A DNA stretch of 36,896 nucleotides from JALYRV01 sp035512575 (GTDB taxonomy: Bacteria > Acidobacteriota > Vicinamibacteria > Vicinamibacterales > SCN-69-37), in assembly GCA_035512575.1 (NCBI GenBank), contig DATKDT010000025.1, positions 1 through 36,896 of the forward strand, given 5' to 3'. Below are positions 33,390 through 36,896 of this stretch, piece by piece; the first letter of the stretch is position 1; every line of letters starts with the position of its first letter. Position numbers and translations under genes: made by a program. Below the pieces are notes generated by a model. The model saw nothing but the letters and a program-made list of their open reading frames with translations, was not told the DNA's origin and did no database searches.

Positions 33390-34304
33390 GTGACGCGCGG
33401 GCCGTCGTCCATCAGGCTCGGCGTCGATCTCGGCGGCACGAAGATCGAGATCATCGCGATCGACAGCGAGGGCCGCGATCTGCTTCGCATGCGCGCGGAC
33501 ACGCCGCGCGGCGATTACTACGCAACGCTGAACGGCATCGCCGAGCTCGTGCAGCGTGCCGAGGACATGCTCGGCACGCGCGGAACGGTCGGCATCGGTA
33601 TTCCCGGAATCGAGTCGCCCGTCACCGGCCTTGTCAAAAATGCGAACTCCACCTGGCTGATCGGCCGTCCACTCGGGCGCGATCTGCAGTCGGCGCTGGG
33701 CCGTCCCGTCCGGCTCGCGAACGACGCCAACTGCTTCGCGATATCGGAGGCCGCCGACGGCGCGGGCGCGGGCGCGCATGTCGTCTTCGGCGTGATCCTC
33801 GGCACGGGTGTCGGCGGCGGCATCGTCATCGGCCGCCGGCCGCTCGTGGGCGCCAACGCGATCGCGGGAGAGTGGGGCCACAACCCGCTGCCGTGGCCGG
33901 AGGACGATGAGCGGCCGGGGCCGCCGTGCTACTGCGGCCGCTCAGGGTGCATCGAGCAGTTTCTGTCCGGGCCAGGGCTGGCGGCTGACTTCAGCCGCGC
34001 AACTGGCGAAGCGTGGACGGCCGAGCGGATCGCGGCCGCATCCGCGGAGGGGCATCAGGAGGCCGACCGTACGCTGGCGCGGTACGAAAACCGGCTCGGC
34101 CGCGCGCTTGCATCCATCATTAATGTGCTCGATCCGGACGTCATCGTCGTCGGCGGAGGCCTGTCGAACATCGATCGGCTGTACGAAAACGTGCCGGCAC
34201 TGTGGGCCGGATGGGTGTTCTCCGACCATGTCTCGACCAAGCTCATGAGGAACACACACGGCGATTCCAGCGGCGTTCGGGGCGCCGCGTGGCTGTGGCC
34301 CTGA
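33390..34304 (+). CDS. ROK-family sugar kinase (fructokinase type)
   Basis: 304 residues; phosphorylates a hexose with ATP in the cytoplasm. The N-terminal ATP loop is LGVDLGGTKIEIIAID. The catalytic Asp is in LANDANCFA. GEWGHNPLPWPEDDE and PCYCGRSGCIEQFLSGP give the zinc site (His plus three Cys) and match the fructokinase Mak branch more closely than NagK or glucokinase. VIVVGGGLSNIDRLY is the adenosine motif. The start is GTG at 33390, placing the glycine loop at residues 10-17; no ATG fits. It is probably cotranscribed with the genes on either side. Confidence 0.9.
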   Translation: MTRGPSSIRLGVDLGGTKIEIIAIDSEGRDLLRMRADTPRGDYYATLNGIAELVQRAEDMLGTRGTVGIGIPGIESPVTGLVKNANSTWLIGRPLGRDLQSALGRPVRLANDANCFAISEAADGAGAGAHVVFGVILGTGVGGGIVIGRRPLVGANAIAGEWGHNPLPWPEDDERPGPPCYCGRSGCIEQFLSGPGLAADFSRATGEAWTAERIAAASAEGHQEADRTLARYENRLGRALASIINVLDPDVIVVGGGLSNIDRLYENVPALWAGWVFSDHVSTKLMRNTHGDSSGVRGAAWLWP

Positions 34305-34324
34305 GCCGGAGACCTGAGCCAAGG

Positions 34325-34345
34325 GCCGACAGCCGAGAGCCGAGT
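34325..34345 (+). repeat. Three 7-bp tandem units directly before phoH
   Basis: GCCGACA (34325-34331), GCCGAGA (34332-34338) and GCCGAGT (34339-34345) end at the base before the phoH ATG. Weaker units (GCCGGAG at 34305, GCCAAGG at 34318) precede them. The array occupies the place of a Shine-Dalgarno, and no canonical one is visible. Confidence 0.6.
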
Positions 34346-35395
34346 ATGATCACCCGACAGGAGTCCGTCATAGCCACAACCGTCACCCGCAAAGTTGCCG
34401 TCCCCGACGAGGGCCTCGAATCGCTCTACGGATCGCTCGACGAGAACCTCAAGCATCTCGAACAGGCCTTCGGCGTCCGCATTTCCACCGGCCACAGCGA
34501 GCTCATCATCGAAGGCGACGCCGGCGATGCGGGCCGTGCCGAGCGCGTCCTCGACCAGCTCACCGATCTGCTGCGCGACGGCTATCGCTTCGCGAAGGGC
34601 GACGTGCGCACGGCCGTGCAGCTCGTCGCGCAGGATCCGGACGTCGATCTGCAGGACTACTTCAAGCCGGAAGGGCAGCGCGACGCGCGCGACGGCAAGG
34701 GGACGGCCGGGCCCGGACGTCCCGTCGGGCGCAAGCAGATTGCGCCCAAGACGGTGAACCAAAAGAGATATCTCGAGGCGATCGAGAAGCACGACATCGT
34801 GTTCGGCGTCGGGCCGGCCGGCACCGGCAAGACGTACCTCGCCATGGCGCAGGCGGTGTCGTTCCTGCTCGCGAAGAAGGTGACGCGCATCATCATGGCG
34901 CGTCCCGCGGTGGAGGCGGGCGAGCGGCTCGGCTTCCTGCCGGGCGATCTGCAGGAGAAGGTCAATCCGTACCTGCGCCCGCTCTACGACGCGCTGTACG
35001 ACATGCTGGAAGTCGAGCGCGTCGCCCGCCTGCTCGAGCGCGGCATTGTCGAAGTCGCGCCGATCGCGTTCATGCGCGGCCGCACGCTCAACGACGCGTT
35101 CGTGATCCTCGACGAGGCGCAGAACACGACGTCGGAGCAGATGAAGATGTTCCTGACGCGACTCGGGTTCGGATCGAAGGCCGTCATCACCGGCGACATC
35201 ACGCAGATCGACCTGCCGATGGGTAAAGGGTCGGGCCTGGTCGAGGCGCTGAAGGTCGTGCGCAGCATCGAGGGCATCGCGCAGGTGTACTTCGACGACA
35301 AGGACGTGGTGCGGCACACGCTCGTGCAGCAGATCGTCAAGGCGTACGAGGCGTTGACACCCGACGGCGCGCCGCGCAATGCACCCCCGCGATGA
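34346..35395 (+). CDS. phoH: PhoH family ATPase
   Basis: 349 residues. A small N-terminal domain (about 15-75, LYGSLDENLKHLEQAFGVRI) precedes the RecA-like ATPase. Walker A is GVGPAGTGKTYLAMA, Walker B AFVILDEAQNTT, and GDITQIDLPMGKGSGL is the sensor-like motif. The family is linked to RNA metabolism and is typically encoded with YbeY, as here. The longer frame back to 34202 is shadow of the ROK gene; ATG 34346 follows directly on the 7-bp array. Its stop overlaps ybeY (ATGA, 35392-35395). Confidence 0.93.
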   Translation: MITRQESVIATTVTRKVAVPDEGLESLYGSLDENLKHLEQAFGVRISTGHSELIIEGDAGDAGRAERVLDQLTDLLRDGYRFAKGDVRTAVQLVAQDPDVDLQDYFKPEGQRDARDGKGTAGPGRPVGRKQIAPKTVNQKRYLEAIEKHDIVFGVGPAGTGKTYLAMAQAVSFLLAKKVTRIIMARPAVEAGERLGFLPGDLQEKVNPYLRPLYDALYDMLEVERVARLLERGIVEVAPIAFMRGRTLNDAFVILDEAQNTTSEQMKMFLTRLGFGSKAVITGDITQIDLPMGKGSGLVEALKVVRSIEGIAQVYFDDKDVVRHTLVQQIVKAYEALTPDGAPRNAPPR

Positions 35396-35859
35396 ACGAC
35401 CCCCACAGTAGGCTGACCGTGGCCGTCACTGACGGCCGCGGACGGACGATGGCCGACGGCGGCCTCGGCCGCTGGCTGCGATCGATCGCGCCCGCCCGCG
35501 CGCGCGGCGAGCTGTCGATCGCAATCGTCACCGACGCGCGCATCCACGGCCTCAACAGACAATATCGGGGCAAGGACAGCGCCACCGACGTGCTGTCGTT
35601 CGCGGCCGACACGCCGGGCGTGCTGGGCGACGTGGTGATTGCGCGGGGCGTCGCGGGGCGCCAGGCGCGCGAGCACGGCCATACGCTCCAGACCGAGCTG
35701 CGCATTCTTGCACTCCACGGGCTTTTGCACCTCATCGGCTACGATCACGACGATCCAGACGATGGCGGAAAGATGAAGCGCGCCGAAAACCGGCTGCGGA
35801 GGAAGGGCGGCCTGGCCAAGGGCCTGATCCGGCGCGCCCGTGACGCCCAAGTCCGATGA
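35392..35859 (+). CDS. ybeY: Endoribonuclease YbeY (rRNA maturation factor)
   Basis: 155 residues. The zinc motif H-x3-H-x5-H is visible in ALHGLLHLIGYDHDD. Upstream SATDVLSFAAD is the conserved strand that positions the substrate RNA. YbeY matures the 16S rRNA 3' end and takes part in ribosome quality control. It overlaps phoH by 4 bases and the next gene by 4 bases, the classical phoH-ybeY-corC order. The length is typical; the final KGLIRRARDAQVR tail is basic. Confidence 0.95.
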   Translation: MNDPHSRLTVAVTDGRGRTMADGGLGRWLRSIAPARARGELSIAIVTDARIHGLNRQYRGKDSATDVLSFAADTPGVLGDVVIARGVAGRQAREHGHTLQTELRILALHGLLHLIGYDHDDPDDGGKMKRAENRLRRKGGLAKGLIRRARDAQVR

Positions 35860-36896
35860 TTCCTCTGCTGCTGTTCTTCGTCGGCGCCGCGATGATTTAT
35901 GTCGCGCTGGTGGAGACGGCCTTTGCCGCCGTCATGCGCCTCTCGCTGCGGCTGATCGCCGAGCGCAGCGGCCGCCGCGCGCGCCTCGATCGGTACCTGG
36001 AAGATCCGCTGCTGATCTTCGTTCCCGCGCGGCTGCTTCGCGGCATTCTGACGATAGGCGGGCTGGCGCTGCTGTCGGTCTACCTGCCCCGCGGGTGGGG
36101 CGGCGGCGGGCTGCTGTTCCTGTCCGGCCTGTCGTTCTGGCTGCTGTTCGGCCAGTTGATCCCGACGCTGCTCGTCAGCCGCAATCCCGAGCGCGTGCTC
36201 GCGGTGCTGCTGCCCTCGTTCTCAGCCGTCGCCACGCTGCTTGCGCCGCTCACGGCGCTGGTCGGGGGCCTGATCCGCCCACTCGACCATGACGAGGACG
36301 GCGACGAGGAGCCCGCGGCCGGCAACGGCGAGGAAGGCAACGGCCACGCGGCCACCGCCGGTGAGGAGCGCAGGCTGCTGCGGTCGGTCGTCGACTTCGG
36401 CGACACGCTCGTGCGCGAAGTCATGACGCCGCGCCCCGACATCGTCGCCATCAAGGCGGATCAGACCGTGCGCGATCTGAAAACGCTCGTCGCGGAGCAG
36501 GAATATTCGCGCATCCCCGTGTATCGCGAGAACCTCGACAACATCGTCGGCCTGGTCGTCGTGAAGGATCTGCTGCAAACCGAGAACTGGCCGGCGCTCG
36601 ATCAGTCGGTCGCGGAGCTGATGCGCCCCGCGATGTTCGTGCCCGACACGAAGCGATTGGCCGGGCTGCTGCGCGAGTTTCAGCAGCGGCGCGATCAGCT
36701 GTCGATCGTCGTCGACGAGTACGGCGGGACGGCGGGGCTCGTGACGATTGAGGATCTGCTCGAGGAGCTCGTCGGCGAGATCCGCGACGAGTACGACACC
36801 GAGGGCGACCCGATCGTCCGCGAGTCGGAAGATACGTTCGTCTTCAGCGCCAAGGTCGGCATCGACGACTTCGAAGACGCGCTCGGCGTCGAGATC
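35856..36896 (+). CDS. CorC/HlyC-type CBS-domain membrane protein (3' end outside window)
   Basis: 347 residues are visible and the frame is open at the right edge. The N-terminal part (1-140) has four hydrophobic helices of the DUF21/CNNM type (LLLFFVGAAMIYVALVETAF, ILTIGGLALLSVYL, FLSGLSFWLLFGQLIPTLLV). An acidic linker follows (DHDEDGDEEPAAGNGEEGNG). The CBS pair begins with VREVMTPRPDIVAIKA and includes SRIPVYRENLDNIVGLVVVK and DEYGGTAGLVTIEDLLEELV. A CorC_HlyC domain starts at the cut end. The family is linked to magnesium or other cation export. The ATG overlaps the ybeY stop (ATGA). Confidence 0.92.
   Translation, partial: MIPLLLFFVGAAMIYVALVETAFAAVMRLSLRLIAERSGRRARLDRYLEDPLLIFVPARLLRGILTIGGLALLSVYLPRGWGGGGLLFLSGLSFWLLFGQLIPTLLVSRNPERVLAVLLPSFSAVATLLAPLTALVGGLIRPLDHDEDGDEEPAAGNGEEGNGHAATAGEERRLLRSVVDFGDTLVREVMTPRPDIVAIKADQTVRDLKTLVAEQEYSRIPVYRENLDNIVGLVVVKDLLQTENWPALDQSVAELMRPAMFVPDTKRLAGLLREFQQRRDQLSIVVDEYGGTAGLVTIEDLLEELVGEIRDEYDTEGDPIVRESEDTFVFSAKVGIDDFEDALGVEI

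Noticed and set aside
1..36896. tRNA, rRNA, CRISPR arrays, riboswitches, integrase or transposase genes
   Set aside because: None could be recognised; no evenly spaced repeats beyond the short heptamer arrays, and no transposase motifs in any plausible frame.

Overview
The window reads as a chromosomal segment of a high-GC bacterium, most likely an Acidobacteriota member of the Vicinamibacteria type. The best taxonomic clue is the secreted protein at 21240-23033, whose N-terminal half matches the 'VWFA-related Acidobacterial domain' family. Dense, overlapping operons of high-GC codons and the sugar-hydrolase content fit that group. I see no rRNA, tRNA, CRISPR array, prophage or complete transposon.

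Layout. (1) 1-4185 (+): a GH127/DUF1680-type hydrolase cut by the left edge, then a Tat-type GH31 glycosidase. (2) 4186-4948: a scrap zone with a small ORF plus an internally deleted nucleotidyltransferase gene, the frameshifted tail of an S10-type serine peptidase, and a perfect 25-bp inverted repeat. (3) 4899-15466 (-): a tightly packed transcription unit, read from high to low coordinates as GH127, asd, lysC, dapB, dapA, dapD, an M20 (DapE-like) hydrolase and an ABC exporter. It covers most of the succinylase route from aspartate to diaminopimelate/lysine. (4) 15515-21204 (+): a GH51 arabinofuranosidase, a TIM-barrel sugar isomerase-like protein, araB, araD and a HAD phosphatase. This is an arabinose release and catabolism operon with no araA. 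The divergent GH127 gene begins 48 bases away, with a LacI-type palindrome between them. (5) 21240-23770 (+): the VWA-like secreted protein and a CADD-type protein, a candidate para-aminobenzoate synthase. (6) 23907-26100 (-): moaA followed by a CysJ-like flavoprotein reductase without a flavodoxin domain. (7) 26138-27784 (+): an exported AbgB-like M20D hydrolase. (8) 27830-30136 (-): a membrane protein fused to a spermidine-synthase-like domain. (9) 30220-36896 (+): hisS-aspS, a ROK sugar kinase, then phoH-ybeY-corC, the last cut by the right edge.

Two layers lie beyond the gene list. First, the window has exactly three convergent gene junctions (about 4890, 23840 and 27807), and each holds a long inverted repeat. 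Two of these look like REP/RAYT-type palindromes of the same design, and they supply the stop codons of the genes they touch. Second, three genes start right after degenerate 7-bp tandem repeats (1875-1902, 23057-23077, 34325-34345).

The best candidate for unassigned biology is the TIM-barrel protein at 17032-18165. It sits where L-arabinose isomerase should be and may be a non-orthologous replacement. The CADD-like pABA synthase candidate is second. All functions are inferred from sequence reading alone.
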